A DNA stretch of 64,000 nucleotides from Nemertoderma westbladi (GCA_032718475.1 JAUCBJ010008050.1:100045-164044); one strand, 5' to 3'. Counted from the stretch's first letter, positions 32,801 to 43,445 are shown. Notes: generated by a model from the letters alone, not told the origin. Numbers and translations are program-made.

Positions 32801-34079
32801 GACCAAACTCAGCCTGAGAGACTCAGCGGCGGAGAAGCTAAACAGCGCGGGATTTGCCCTTTTTCAGGACGTTTGTATACAGAACTTACATTCATCTGTT
32901 ATACAAAGACCCCGAATACCCACGGGTTATTCTGTCGTCGAAGTTCAGACAGTGGGTCCGCTTGCGGAGACAGCCGCACCTACCTCAGCTATGCAATTGG
33001 AAGACGAACCAATATGCTTAGAAGCTGAAGCGATTCAGCCTACAGCGCCCCGGAGCAGCGATAACGACTACGTCTTAGAGTGGTATCAAGGTCCACAATG
33101 TCTCACCGCATACGATTATCGACACGCTAACTATGTTTCTCGAAAACGTTGTCGATTATGCGCATCGAGAGACCATTTCACCCCTATGGACTCAGACGTA
33201 CCCTGCTCCTATTTCCACGAACAACCGATGATGGAGATATATTGTGCGTATTGCAGACTTAATAACTCTCATATTTTTGCAGTCTGCCCCCAATTTATGA
33301 CTCAATGCCACCACTGTCAACTTAAAGGACATGCCAGTTATAATTGCCCCTTTAATCACGATTTAGAGAGCGTAGATGAAATGATTACCCTGCGCTACAT
33401 CCGAGCTTGGGAAGCGAACGCGGATTTACATTGTGAGTCCCGTCATCGATACTACCCTGGACGCTCTTACGAGGGAGTTTACGCGTTCCATCCTTATTTA
33501 TTAGCGTCTGTGGAACAAAAAACACGCATACCGAGTTACGAGCTAATGAAGCGTGTTGGTGAGTGTATTTCCACTAAATTTGTTCGAAGATACCTTAGGA
33601 ACGTCATTCCTAACGATATTACTTCATACCATTTGATCAATTATATCCGTCAAGACCCTGAGTATGGCGATTTATTTATCAACTCGCACCCTGAGTTACA
33701 GGAAGTATCTCGACGGCCCTACGAATATCGAGCCCGAGAACGCGAGCTGGAAAGAACTATTAAACCAAGGAAGTTTCTCACCACTCACGGTCCACCTACC
33801 GCCGTTGTCCAGACGACCCGTCAAGGACCAGTAGGAGCTGCTGTCCTAAGACGCGCCTTAAAGGCCGTTAGACCTCGCTCCGCTGAAGTTGATATCGATC
33901 AACCAGGTACCTCGACCGGCGGATACACCGATCGCAATCCGAAACCTTCTGATGCAATTGTATTGCACCCTTCACCCAGGAGTTACAGCCCTCCTAGTAA
34001 AGTGGCTCGCCCCAAAGAGAAAAGGACTCTTGCTAGCCTCAAAAAACTGCGTAAACGCCGTCCGCGTAAGAAAGACTAA
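29826..34079 (+). CDS. ORF2 of element 1: unrecognised 1417-residue protein with CCHC zinc knuckles
   Basis: A single intact frame in the env position but with no signal peptide or membrane helix, so not a recognisable envelope. Residues 1-200 are acidic and hydrophilic. A C-x2-C...C-x3-H cluster lies at about 223-247 (YYCDECPRPN). A glutamate-rich, probably helical part spans about 370-470. Residues 550-1040 look globular (for example PYPFVDTQLIAPWAEG). Near 1108-1174 are CRLCASRDH, then C-x2-C-x5-H-x4-C (1140-1154) and a canonical retroviral knuckle C-x2-C-x4-H-x4-C (1161-1174, CHHCQLKGHASYNC). The C-terminus is proline-rich and ends in a strongly basic tail (LKKLRKRRPRKKD). RNA or DNA binding is inferred from the knuckles and tail. 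I recognise no family. A remnant sits at the same place in element 2, so it is an established part of the lineage. Confidence 0.85.
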   Translation: MTELIEDDLGIRERYTLPLQAFVDSLIRGDAGPTTTEDDGRYIEPPMSPEQLTRELDYRKFTARYTHRNGTYMDFLTTGHPIDLHDTDDVDTEREMVLFKYHTQRNRNDKPRIEHENSIRNRLEREDVEEPDKRNDFNDYLEFLRETYLNIASQQNLETRYPQGIHHDPMIELKRLYFTMMYLTADRPLPVVPDSFEQMEEYCKTGERSPAFPLQDVRLWYYCDECPRPNQQTERHKHPRRRCAKHSFTRYTYGSFERNLFDVSPAVARLKRSLNKPMIRVPEYSVRPPHSLVRPQTLDPNSITDPPELYSLFKDLVLPEQLIGGTPIVGSRDIRQPYLAGLGRGHLISPFNPYNRPGFTSIQPVTEVEESVVRNALDAIRQKIGKGTYDCLEKRKLQQQVQAVKELALPQFDREIQNLEEDIERGRTYSLQEFLDERLQQQAEENQLEERHIELDEREEAVLAQPEAQILMTDLYSKTILHPSMVPHFGDKLFATAQPQPVDINLRSRDLIADAPLLQRPPIESARVDGILVEPPDNRADLVRRMVHDVNIRARPLPDSFYGIKDHPYYVNLKQYYMVKPEDPTHSLKFLPLINPLDLVELEQLQKHLDQLVKVNSFRKPYNVSRIEKETIPPYNLDGFIKTRLVHWNLDVLFEEERIQRYGDEETHTTQYLKYKDLPNASECATLWHPVGMTLENATKEWNETLNVIEMYGVVTYDNEGSVPVGELGTTRMIHIRGLAGSTHVFTRACSDVIDYSFETLTETQKKLRHGQFELAQRYVTDTERKPAMGIDGSMLPQPVLEMLFNERILKIGSAVYGDLQNDFRNMENIPYPFVDTQLIAPWAEGRGFFRTMYANTPSGITKVQRTSIGHLAFQAYGWNFKVGNPINYQQVYGDHYSRLYFDGPLTAPGAVYSFMSVPLRPSLAIYTIFENAALAGWLADVCSRTIRAHPLILGTKLAKLDEHNKFIRFECFRRFLTPFRNVDSQFKDRALTKLSLRDSAAEKLNSAGFALFQDVCIQNLHSSVIQRPRIPTGYSVVEVQTVGPLAETAAPTSAMQLEDEPICLEAEAIQPTAPRSSDNDYVLEWYQGPQCLTAYDYRHANYVSRKRCRLCASRDHFTPMDSDVPCSYFHEQPMMEIYCAYCRLNNSHIFAVCPQFMTQCHHCQLKGHASYNCPFNHDLESVDEMITLRYIRAWEANADLHCESRHRYYPGRSYEGVYAFHPYLLASVEQKTRIPSYELMKRVGECISTKFVRRYLRNVIPNDITSYHLINYIRQDPEYGDLFINSHPELQEVSRRPYEYRARERELERTIKPRKFLTTHGPPTAVVQTTRQGPVGAAVLRRALKAVRPRSAEVDIDQPGTSTGGYTDRNPKPSDAIVLHPSPRSYSPPSKVARPKEKRTLASLKKLRKRRPRKKD

Positions 34080-34157
34080 CTGTTTAGAGTATTTTTATAT
34101 TTTAGAAACTGTGATTTGTTATATTTTATAGACTTAAATCCCATTTTCTGGGAGCGG
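34080..34157 (+). other. 3' untranslated end with polypurine tract
   Basis: Short AT-rich stretch ending CTGGGAGCGG directly before the LTR. The GGGAGCGG run (34150-34157) is conserved at the same place in element 2 (40306-40313, minus) and is the likely primer for plus-strand synthesis, though it contains one C. Confidence 0.6.
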
Positions 34158-35350
34158 TGTAAAAGCTTTTGCGTAATTAACCGGTTATTCTCCCGTAAAG
34201 TACTCTGTAGTTGGTTTACCAGGCAGAAAAAGGCCGTGTCCTTACTGTACTGGTGTTTTAGAGGACATAAAAGTCATTTCTTCTGTATTTGTACTTTAGA
34301 GGACATAATCCGCAATCTCGTGACGCAATAAGCTAGATCCTCTTGAAAACAGTGTCGCTACCATGACGACGGCTAACAGCTGATATTGCCACGTCGACAT
34401 TTCTTTGTTTCTTTGTTCTCTCGTTGCTCGGTCGACCAATCAGAGCGTTTTTTGTCTCTGTGTTGGAGTTGGATACAGAAACTCAGTAGTTCAGTGTTAT
34501 CTTTTTGCCCAGAGCCTAAGAACATCGGCTTTTGGCACCTCCGTGTTTCAGTCTTTAGTTTAACATTAGTAGGCTTAATTATAGAACGTATATCTGTTAT
34601 CGAATCATACCAAACTTATCTTACTCAACAAACCGAGTTATCATACAAAAACTCAGTTAACTCACTTAATAATCATTCATACCTTAACTTTACTGCTTTT
34701 ACTGTCGGTTATTCATTATATTGGTTGATGAAATATTATATCGGAATACTGATCAATAGTCAGACACCCCACCTTCTTGATATACTAAAGGTTAGAGAGA
34801 CCGGTTACAGATAAACGATTGCGACCTATGTTAAGTGGTTTGAAGTGAATCTAATGCTGTTTCATAGGCCCGACATAAATTGTATGTTGCTCTCTTTATA
34901 CGTGACTAAATTTAGTGAAGGTCGGCAGATTAGTGTGCAGTATTGTGCAGCATTGTGTATGATTGTAACTGATAACAAAGCATCTCCTAAAGAATGCGCC
35001 ATATACGTGAATCTATAGCCTTTTCGTTGTGTCTAGTTTAAGTCATAACTCTGTTTACATATTTAGAGCGCCACGTCCTAAAGGAACTGTTAATATTTCC
35101 CGAAAGTGAATAATATTTGTCAGAGATTATATATAACGATCAGTCGAATAATACGGTAGGCTTACACCATCAATCATTAAGCTTCCGAATTCAGTCTCCC
35201 GGGTATATCCAGCGGGTGAATGATTGCGCATAGACTGGCTTCGGCTAATGTAGTGTATCAAATACTCGTCATAGGCTAAAGACTATATATCATCTAAAAG
35301 ACATCCTAATTTGGCAGGTTAAACTGTCAAAGGTCTTAAAAGCGCAAACA
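34158..35350 (+). repeat. 3' LTR of element 1 (1193 bp)
   Basis: Same as the 5' LTR except for about four substitutions and a 19-bp insertion (around 34600-34618, GAATCATACC...). Begins TGTAAAAGC and ends GCGCAAACA, immediately followed by the 20-G run. Confidence 0.95.
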
Positions 35351-35370
35351 GGGGGGGGGGGGGGGGGGGG
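35351..35370. repeat. Run of 20 G at the element 1 border
   Basis: Uninterrupted G run directly after the 3' LTR end. It replaces the expected target duplication. It could be a real homopolymer or an assembly join. Confidence 0.9.
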
Positions 35371-36285
35371 TTTGTTGGGTTAAAACATCCGGTCATGTAA
35401 CAGGTTACATCGTAAGTAAAAGTAAATTATAGATTATTAAGAGTGATTAATTATAAATTCATAATGACAATGGTTGGTGTTGGCAATACCACCTTCTGGC
35501 TCCAGGAGTCGAGGAAATCCAGCCAAGCACTGATCTAGACTTTGCTGAAGACTTAGAAGCATTCTCAGTATCACTAGAGGGAGACCAACAGCTTCTCGGT
35601 TCATTATAACAGGCTGCGTCTAGTGTTGGTTATACAGTTACACAGTTAATACAGTTAAAACAGTAATACAGTAAGTTATACAGTTAATTTCGAAAGTCCT
35701 CAGGAAAAATATCTAGTAAGTGTATGAGCATAATCAATTTCAAATGAATGCGCATGTTTGAGCATGTGGACGACTTTATGTTACCTGGAATCATGGATCA
35801 GGTGAAGGAGGACGTGACACCCCCCCCCCCCCCCCCCCCCCCCCCTCTAAGATCTACAACTTTTATCGAAAACGTCGAATTTTTTGTAGATTTCATTAGT
35901 CTGAATCAGAACGAGAAAAACAATTTTCGAAAAATTGACTGAGGTGGTTATTTTGCAGTACCAAAATTTCAATCGGTGAACAATAATTTTCTAAAAATTG
36001 AAAGTTTCAATTTTCGGCTAATCGTTTTTCAATACAGGTTTTTCCGGGGCGCAAAATCCATTGGAAAATATTTAAAAATTATTTGATTATTATAAATGGC
36101 AGTTTAAGTCATCTACGTTGGCAAAAAAAATAAAAAACAAGAAACCAGGACTTTTCAGTTTGAACACGAAAATTTCAATTGACTTATACGATGTAATAAA
36201 TTCAAATTTTTAGGTTTTCTGGGGCGTTGATACATTTCTAATTTTTCAGATCATTGCTAGTCGTATTTTTCGACGTAATATGGTA
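35371..36285. other. Spacer with a run of 26 C
   Basis: No gene established. It contains 26 C at 35820-35845. A 33-codon frame ending at about 35609 (EEIQPSTDLDFAEDLEAFSV...) after a CCAG acceptor-like site looks coding-like, but I could not connect it to anything. Confidence 0.4.
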
Positions 36286-36975
36286 AACTGTGTTGTAGCA
36301 CAAGTTTGAGATGTCCAGCGCCGTTTTTTATTAATTACATCGGATTCAGGACCATCCTATCCCGTATAACGCAAGAAACAAGATGATACTATCTATTAAT
36401 CAATTTGCATAATTTCAAAAATTTGGTGCTGGCACAAAAAGTTTCACCCAACGCCGAAAGATACAGTTTGAGAACTCTTATGCAATTTACTTATTCCATT
36501 GAATTCAGAGCCCTCACAAACACGTATAACGCAAGAAACAAGGTGACACAATCATTTGATATATTTGATGGTTTTCAAAATTTGGTGCTGCACCAAATTT
36601 TGCACCCACATCCGAAAAATACAAGTTTGAGAAATCTAGTTAGATAATTATTTATTACATTGCATTTAGAACCGCCATAAACCTCTAAAACGCGAGAAAT
36701 AAGTTGCCACAAATCAATTTAACTATTGAATGGATTTTCAAATTTCGTGCGGCTTCAAATTTTCCACACAGTCACCGAAAATTACAAGTTTGATATGTCT
36801 GGTGCAACTCGTATATATACCATCGAAACAGTTCCAGAACCCCAAAAAACCCCTATTGCGCAAAAACAGGTTCAAACAATCAATTTACAAAATTTACATA
36901 TTTAAAAATTTGGTGCTGGCACCAACATTCGGCACCCGCCGAAAAATACAAGTTTGAATTTCTAGATTATTGTAT
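36286..36975. repeat. 160-bp satellite, about four degenerate copies
   Basis: Repeating anchors are TATAACGCAAGAAACAA (36365, 36525, then degenerate at 36683 and 36845), TTCAAAATTTGGTGCTGGCAC (36414, 36575, 36735, 36905) and CCGAAAAATACAAGTTTGA. Spacing is close to 160 bp. The outer ends fade gradually. Confidence 0.75.
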
Positions 36976-37640
36976 ATGAATATCATCTAATTGCGAACAC
37001 CAAAAAACTGATCTAATTAAAAAATAAAGATGTTACAAATCATATTTCATGAAATATAATTTTCAAAAAACATCGCAAAAAAAGTGCCAAAAGTAGGGTT
37101 AAAAATGGTACTAAAACTCGAAAACTTCGTAATATTTTTAAAAACCGTTTTCATTATTAGGAAGACAATAGAGTTTTTAGGAAAATTCATAAAATTTTAG
37201 AATCCCAACTGCGTTTGTTTTAGAGTAAACTCTACAAAAATAACAACATTTAGAAATAAAAAAAACAAAAAAAACAGAAGTAATATTATGCCAACTCGGA
37301 TCCCATAACAGGTCGGATAATTCCAGATCATTTTGATTTTTCTTTGTATGGAGGCTATTCCGTCCGCAGTTCTCTAGTGGCAGTCTATGTGGTAGAAAGT
37401 CTGAAAGTAAAAACCTTTTTCCATTTCGCTATTTATGATCCGTTCAAGTTCAAATTTGGCAGTTATACTAGACCACAGGCTGTGTGATTGGGGCTACGCT
37501 GATCGGTCAGCAATTCGTCAGGAACCTGAACTTTTCAAAATGAGGGGAAAACTCAACACAAATCCCCTCTTAACGAATTCATATCTCTCTTCATATACAA
37601 ATACAAATTTGTCCTGCCCTGTACCGTGATCACACCTAAG
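36976..37640. other. AT-rich spacer, nothing recognised
   Basis: A-rich sequence to about 37280, then ordinary sequence. No coding, RNA or repeat feature seen. Confidence 0.4.
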
Positions 37641-38560
37641 ACGCACGAACCGGTAAAGGTTTAATAGGAGGACTGAATGTATGGTACTAGATGACCTTGC
37701 ATATGGTACTAGATTATACCACGAACTATATTCTTGCACACAGTCTCGTAATAATAAAAGCGATGATTTATCTCGGTTGAGGATTATTGTCAATACATCA
37801 GATAAGACGCGTCTAATTACCTATAGAAGTATTAATCTAACTTTATCTGTACACAAGTTATACTCCACATGTCTTATAGACATGTATAGACTAGCCTGTT
37901 CCAGGTTAGGGCTATCTTCGCATTGGCTGTGTGTGGAGACAGGGAGGTGGTCCCGTACCCCTAGGGAACGGCGTACTTGGAGTTGCATGGTTGGTGGGTT
38001 GCAGGATGAGGCACATGCACTCTTTCTGTGCGATTACACGCGCGCGGTTCGACTGCGCTACAATCCGCAGTTCCAATCCGTGTCAGATATGTTTGCCTCA
38101 GACAATTTCGACGTGGGCGGGTTTATCTTTAACTGTTTAAAGGAATTTGAGAAATAGGTAGAGCCTAGTGCTTGTGGGTAATATAATATAGGCCATATCA
38201 ATAAATTATTTAAATATATGTTTGTTTTACTGTAACTAATATTTATATTTTGTTTGAGTTTATAAGTTTATTGTATAATATTGTGATGTTTATGGTGTAT
38301 TATGATATTCTTGTATAGCCTGTTTATTACGTTTATTGTAACTTGAATTGAATATATATCATTGTGTTGTTGCGATTTACTTTAATATAGGTACTATAGT
38401 TTAGTCTGGCTGCTTAATTTCTGTTTTGTATATTATTGTTTACGTTATGATTGTATTGATCTTTATTTTTGGACAAGTAGATGATTTATTTACAACATGT
38501 GCAGTGCATTGTGTCAAGTCATTGTGTCAAATACTTGTCAATAAACTAACTAACTAACTA
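37640..38560 (+). mobile_element. 3' end of a non-LTR retrotransposon with (TAAC)n tail
   Basis: 5'-truncated plus-strand copy carrying only the C-terminal ORF part (37681-38157), a ~400-bp 3' UTR and a tail of four ACTA/TAAC units (CAATAAACTAACTAACTAAC, to about 38562). Tandem short tails are typical of several LINE clades. Confidence 0.7.
37681..38157 (+). pseudogene. C-terminal zinc-motif region of a LINE polyprotein
   Basis: The frame reads LSVHKLYSTCLIDMYRLACS, then ETGRWSRTPRERRTWSCMVG, GLQDEAHALFLCDYTRAVRL and ends FNCLKEFEK. This is the usual end of non-LTR RT proteins, with the pattern R-x-x-R-x-C...DE-x-H-x-L-x-x-C...R. The first cysteine of the pattern is replaced (TWSC). The catalytic RT is not present, so the copy is dead on arrival. 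Confidence 0.7.
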
Positions 38561-38639
38561 ACTATAGAATATATATAGAGTATATTATATAGAATAAAAA
38601 TAATATAGAATATATATATACAATACAAGGTACACAATT

Positions 38640-38960
38640 CTATGCCACCATCCCATTTCCAAGACCTAACATAACCCTGCAATCTGCCTCCTGCAGTTTG
38701 CTGGGCACTGTTTCCACAGGCAAGATCAACCCACAGTTATAGGCTACCTTAGGATATGGCAGACTGCTGTGAGAATAATAGAGATGCTAGACCGCAAAGA
38801 CATTCCACAGACGCCTGCTCAAGGACACCGAACTTGAGAGCATTCATGAACTAGGAAAGTTTATGGCTGACCATGAGATCTTGGGCGTTATGTTTCTGTG
38901 TCTGCCATGACTGGAAGCCGATCAACATCATCACCAATCTCCATATAAGGTACCGGAGGG
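38640..38960 (+). pseudogene. Diverged LINE fragment related to the 2.8-3.56 kb pair
   Basis: TGCAGTTTGCTGGGCACTGT and CAGACGCCTGCTCAAGGACAC correspond to CTTTGCAGGACATTGCTTTT and GAGACGCATCTTAAAGGACAC of the left LINE arm. Stops are frequent. Followed by a copy of the dispersed repeat (38960-39045). Confidence 0.55.
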
Positions 38961-39067
38961 AAAGAAGTAGGTTAAAGTGGCGGACTTTTCTGCCCAAAAC
39001 AAGAAAATAAATTTAGTTTACTGTAAAAAATTTACTGGAAGATCTGTACCTTTTTCCCTTAACTACC

Positions 39068-39072
39068 ATGAC
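39068..39072. other. Target site duplication of element 2, left copy (ATGAC)
   Basis: ATGAC directly before TGTTCGCG of the LTR; the second copy is at 51258-51262. Five bases fits BEL/Pao integration (usually 4-6 bp). Confidence 0.9.
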
Positions 39073-40305
39073 TGTTCGCGCTTTTGAAGACCTTTAGCAG
39101 TTTAACCTGCCAAAATTTATATGTCTTTTAGTTAATTAACACACCTTTAGCATACGACAATATTTTATGCTAATACGCAAAACATTAGCCGAAGCCAGCC
39201 CATGCGCGATCATTCACCCGATGGATCTACACCCGGGAGGCTGAATTCGGATGCTTAGATTTTATTATTGCAGTGTAAGGTTGCAGTGTAAACCTATTGT
39301 ATTATTCGATAGATCACTAATATGTAATTTCTGACAGATATTATTAACTTTCGGGAAATATTAACAGTTCCTTTAGGACGTGGCGCTCTATCTATTTAAA
39401 CAGAGCTAGGACTTATACTAAACGCAACGATAAGGCTTATGATTAAAGTATAAGTCGCATTCTTTAGGAAATGCTTTGTTACCAGTCACATCACACTCAC
39501 AATCATGCACACTATTCTGCCGACAGTCAGTATATTTGATCACACATAAAGAGAACAGCAATTGACTCAGGTAGTGTCTACTAAATAACATTAGATTCAA
39601 TACACACCACATTGATATAAATCGCAATTGTTATATATAGCCCGCCTCTCTAACCTGTAGTGTATCAAGAAAATTGGGAATTTTGGGTGATTTATCCGTA
39701 TTCTCCAAAGAGCAATATTTCCATCAACAAATAGATACAATTAATAACTGACGGTAAATAGCAGTACAAACAATATGATTAGTGCAGTTAAATTAAGTGA
39801 GGTAACACCGCCGGTAACAGTTATACTTTCTATAATCTAAGCAGTTTACTAGAGTTCTTCCCAAAAAGCCGGTGTTTCTGGCTTAGACAGCAATAACAAC
39901 AAAGTATCAAGTAAGGCAGTAAGACTGAACACTCTCCTTATGATCGGCTGAAAAGCTACACGTCGACAGGAAAAATCGCTCTGATTGGCTCAAGCCAAAC
40001 AAAGAACCATGCATCCAATGGCTGTTTCCATGTCAGCAACCAGCTGTTAGATGTCGTAATATGAATCATCACGGCTAAGCTGTGAAAGGTAGTTGGTGCA
40101 TTACAGGTTTTTTGCCTTACCATGTCCGCCAAAACACGTATATAGCAGAATGACTTTTATGTCCGTTAAAACACCTGTAACGGTACCTTGCGGGCGAGGG
40201 GAATATATATACAGTTAGAGAACCTTTTTAGAGTATTCCAGCGCCTGGGGGGAAACTGGATTGCGAAGCAAAAGGGGCCAGTTATATCCCACAGAAGCTT
40301 TTACA
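39073..40305 (-). repeat. 3' LTR of element 2 (1233 bp)
   Basis: Bounded by TG/CA on the minus strand (TGTAAAAGCTTCTG...GCGCGAACA). Carries the conserved CGCTCTGATTGG (CCAAT box on minus) at 39977-39988. Short open frames inside it are not taken as genes. Confidence 0.95.
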
Positions 40306-40383
40306 CCGCTCCCAGAAAATGGGATTTAAGTCTATAAAATATACAAAATCACAGTTTCTCAAATACGAAAATACTCTAAACAG

Positions 40384-41833
40384 TTAGTCTTTCATGCGCG
40401 GACGGCGTTTACGCAGTTTTTTAAAGCTAGCCAGAGTCTTTTTCTCTTTGGGGCGAGCCACTTTACAAGGAGGGCTATAACTCCTGGGTGAAGGGTGCAA
40501 CATGATTGCATCAGAGGGTATAGGATTATGGTCGGTGTATCCGCCAGTCGAAGTGCCGAGTTGATTGACATCAACGTCGGGGGAGAGGGGTCTAACGGCT
40601 TTGAGAGCTCGTTTCAAGACAGCCGCTCTTACGGGTCCTTTACGAGTGGTCTGAATGAGGGCCGTGGGTGGACCATAGGCAGTTAGAAACTTCCTTGGTT
40701 TAATGGTTCTTTCCAACTCGCGTTCGCGGGCTCGGTATTCGTAAGGCCGTCGATATACTTCCTGTAACTCAGGGTGTGAGTTAACAAACAATTCTCCATA
40801 GTCCGGATCCTGACGGATATGATTGATTAAGTTATAGGAATGAAGGTCGCTAGGATTAACACTCCTGAGAAATTTGCGTACGAATTTGGTTGAAATACAT
40901 TCTCCGACGCGCTTCAGTAGCTCGTAACTTGATATGCGTGATTTCTGTTCAACCGAAGCGAATAGATAAGGATGTAACGCATAAACTCCTTCGTAAGCGC
41001 GTCCGGGATAATAGCGATGGCGCGAATCACAATATAAATCAGTGTTCGCTTCCCAAGCTCTAATGTAACGTAGTGTGATCATTTCATCTACGCTTTCCAA
41101 ATCGCGATTAAAAGGGCAATCGAAACTGGCGTGTCCCTTTAGTGGACAGTGGTGACATTGAGTCATAAATTGAGGGCAAACCGCAAAAATATGCAAATTA
41201 TTAAATCTGCAATACGCTCAATAAATTTCCATCGCCGGTTGTTCGTGGAAATAGGAACAGCGGACGTTTGTGTCCATGGGCGTAACATGGTCTCTCGATG
41301 CGCATAACCGACAACGTTGCCGAGAAACATAGTTGGCATGGCGATAATCGTACGCAGTGAGACACTGTGGACCTTGATACCATTCTAGGATGTAATCGTT
41401 GTCGCTGTTCCGAGCGCGATAGGCTGAATCTCCTCAGATTCTAGGCATATTGGTTCGTCTTCCCAGTCTGTTACGAATAGAATTTTCGTGATCTATTCTC
41501 GGTTTATCGTTACGACTCCGCTGGGTATGATATTTAAATAGAACCATTTCCCTTTAGGGTGTCTACATCGTCCGTATCATGTAAATCGATAGGATGGCCG
41601 GTAGTTAAGAAGTCCATATACGTACCATTACGATGCGTATAGCGAGCGGTTAATTTTCGATAGTCCAATTCACGCGTAAGTTGCTCTTGGGACATCGGCG
41701 GTTCGATATAACGACCATCGTCCTCCGTAATAGTCGGATCGGCTTCACCGCGTATCAAGCTATCCACAAACGCTTGTAAAGGTAGAGTATATCGCTCTCT
41801 AATACCAAGGTCATCTTCTATTAATTCCGTCAT
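40384..41833 (-). pseudogene. ORF2 remnant of element 2
   Basis: The N-terminal part (41833-41534, MTELIEDDLGIRERYTLPLQ, nearly identical to element 1) is followed by a frame-changing difference (DDVDTLKGNG), then a deletion of about 2.8 kb joining residue ~125 to ~1060 near 41480, a one-base loss near 41425, and a TGA at 41218-41220 in place of the first Cys of the C-x2-C-x5-H-x4-C knuckle. The C-terminal 270 codons (41196-40384) are open and keep CHHCPLKGHASFDC and the basic tail (RKRRPRMKD). It cannot give the full protein. Confidence 0.85.
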
Positions 41834-43445
41834 ATCTGCTATCTGAGTTTATTAATATTAGTATGAGTCAATATTTAGGCAAGCGGGCGTCGCTGCCTAC
41901 TAGTCTTTGACCCCGGACAGTGGGTTTCTCAGCGCCGATGTACCGTTGTCGCGGTGTTTGCGCCAACATGTAGCAACAGCACGACAACGATAATCGACAC
42001 AAGTCCCACCACTGTCCGTCCCAAAGGCTTGAATCCACTTGAGGTTATCTCGGTAGAGTTAGGCTACTTTACAATTGCGATTAGCTACTGTAAACACACT
42101 TTAGTAGTATCATTCACCTATAAACTCACAAATTCCATACAATCATTACTTACTGCACACATGCAAGCCATTTTGTCCGTTAGTCATTGTCTTCCAGAAT
42201 GTCACGTTATTACTATGTATCCTTGGATACTAATAGTGCGCTAGGTATACTCTTATGCTACGCAATGGGGCAAGCTTTTATTTGTCCTTTAACTTGTTTC
42301 TAATTCTAGCGTGGGTGTTGCCATGGTGACATTATGGAAAACTAGCGGTAGAATTAGGGTAATTCTCATGCATACAGATCTGGGATGTTATTTAATAGTA
42401 ATTCTTTAATTGTCAATATCCTCTTTATGCATGATTTTATAAATTTTATCGGCTATTGACTATATATTGGAGATTCTCGCACTCTAGTACACTCAATATG
42501 AATCTCCGCTCCCATGATCTATTAATTACTGGAATTTTGGGAATGTTGTAAATTGCACAAAATGACAATTTATGAAATTCATTCGAATATGAATTTAAAT
42601 TTATTCCCGTGAATTTTATTATTTGATGTTAAATTTGACACAATTTGATTCCAGAGCAGGTCTGGGGACATAGGATCCTTAATTCTATGAAATTTGTCTT
42701 TTAAGAGTATCAGTAAGTGCTACGATATCTTAATCGACTAGAATTGTTAACGGATCTGAATTTTACAGATTTTAATAAATATTAAATTAATATTTAAGAT
42801 GGGCACCGATTTATTCCAGAGCTTGTCTGGGGACGTTAACCACTGATTCTAGAATTTGTCTTTCAAGTATATCGGTGGGTGCCGCGATATCTTAATCGAC
42901 TAGAATTACAGATGGTCAAAAGGTTTAACAGATTTATTTGCGTTTTACGCTACTGTTAGAGGGACATCACGCTACTATATGTATTATTTGTTATAAGGTA
43001 GAAGAGCAATATCGCACGAAGCAATGTCAGTGTGAAGAGGCAAGTCGTTTCCAAGGTCTACCCAGAGCTTGGTTTAGCCGAGACACGAGGATCTGAACTT
43101 TGCATTCCTAATACTCTGCCTACCAATAATACTTAAACATAGTAGTGGCTTTATTGTACTTTAATAAGTACGGACATGTCATCTTACTATAGTCTCGCAT
43201 TTATAATATAATACGGACAGTAAGGAAAGAGAAAAGAATTATTTCTCGCCGTCGCACTAGATATATTATGTAATTACGTAATAAACACTAATATATTGCA
43301 CTAATCTACTAAATATTCTAAAATAACATTTTACTAAATAAAATTAAATAAAACGATTATAATAAAATTACATAATAATACATACATAAATATAAAATAA
43401 AAACAAATATAAAACGATATAGTCACACGCCCACTCCACATGCTA
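41834..43445 (-). other. Spacer between Gag-protease frame and ORF2 remnant
   Basis: Homologous to 28186-29825 of element 1, including the tandem TCGATTAAGATATCG units (about 42720 and 42885) and the CTTGGTTTAGCCGAGACACGA block (43070). No gene. Confidence 0.7.

Larger units (their letters stand above)
16687..35350 (+). mobile_element. BEL/Pao-type LTR retrotransposon, element 1 (18.7 kb, with extra ORF)
   Basis: Near-complete element: 5' LTR 16687-17860, leader to 20072, Gag-Pol 20073-28185, spacer, ORF2 29826-34079, purine tract, 3' LTR 34158-35350. BEL/Pao is assigned from the DUF1759-type Gag, DUF1758-type protease, Pao-type RT/RNase H, and HHCC/DDE integrase with a DUF5641-like tail, in the order PR-RT-RH-IN. 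Pol is broken by one stop, loss of the YVDD region and one frame change, so the copy is not autonomous. The two LTRs differ by about four substitutions and one 19-bp indel, which means a recent insertion. No target duplication is visible: TTAAT on the left, a 20-G run on the right. Confidence 0.9.

Noticed and set aside
29826-34079. ORF2 as a retroviral envelope
   Set aside because: No signal peptide, no transmembrane segment, no fusion-peptide-like or furin-like pattern with flanking hydrophobic region; knuckles and basic tail point to nucleic acid binding.
35470-35610. Possible terminal exon (EEIQPSTDLDFAEDLEAFSV and stop)
   Set aside because: Looks coding-like, but it is only 33 codons, has no family match and no upstream partner. 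Left as a note.
36300-36975. CRISPR-like array
   Set aside because: Monomers are 160 bp, degenerate throughout, in an animal genome; it is a satellite.
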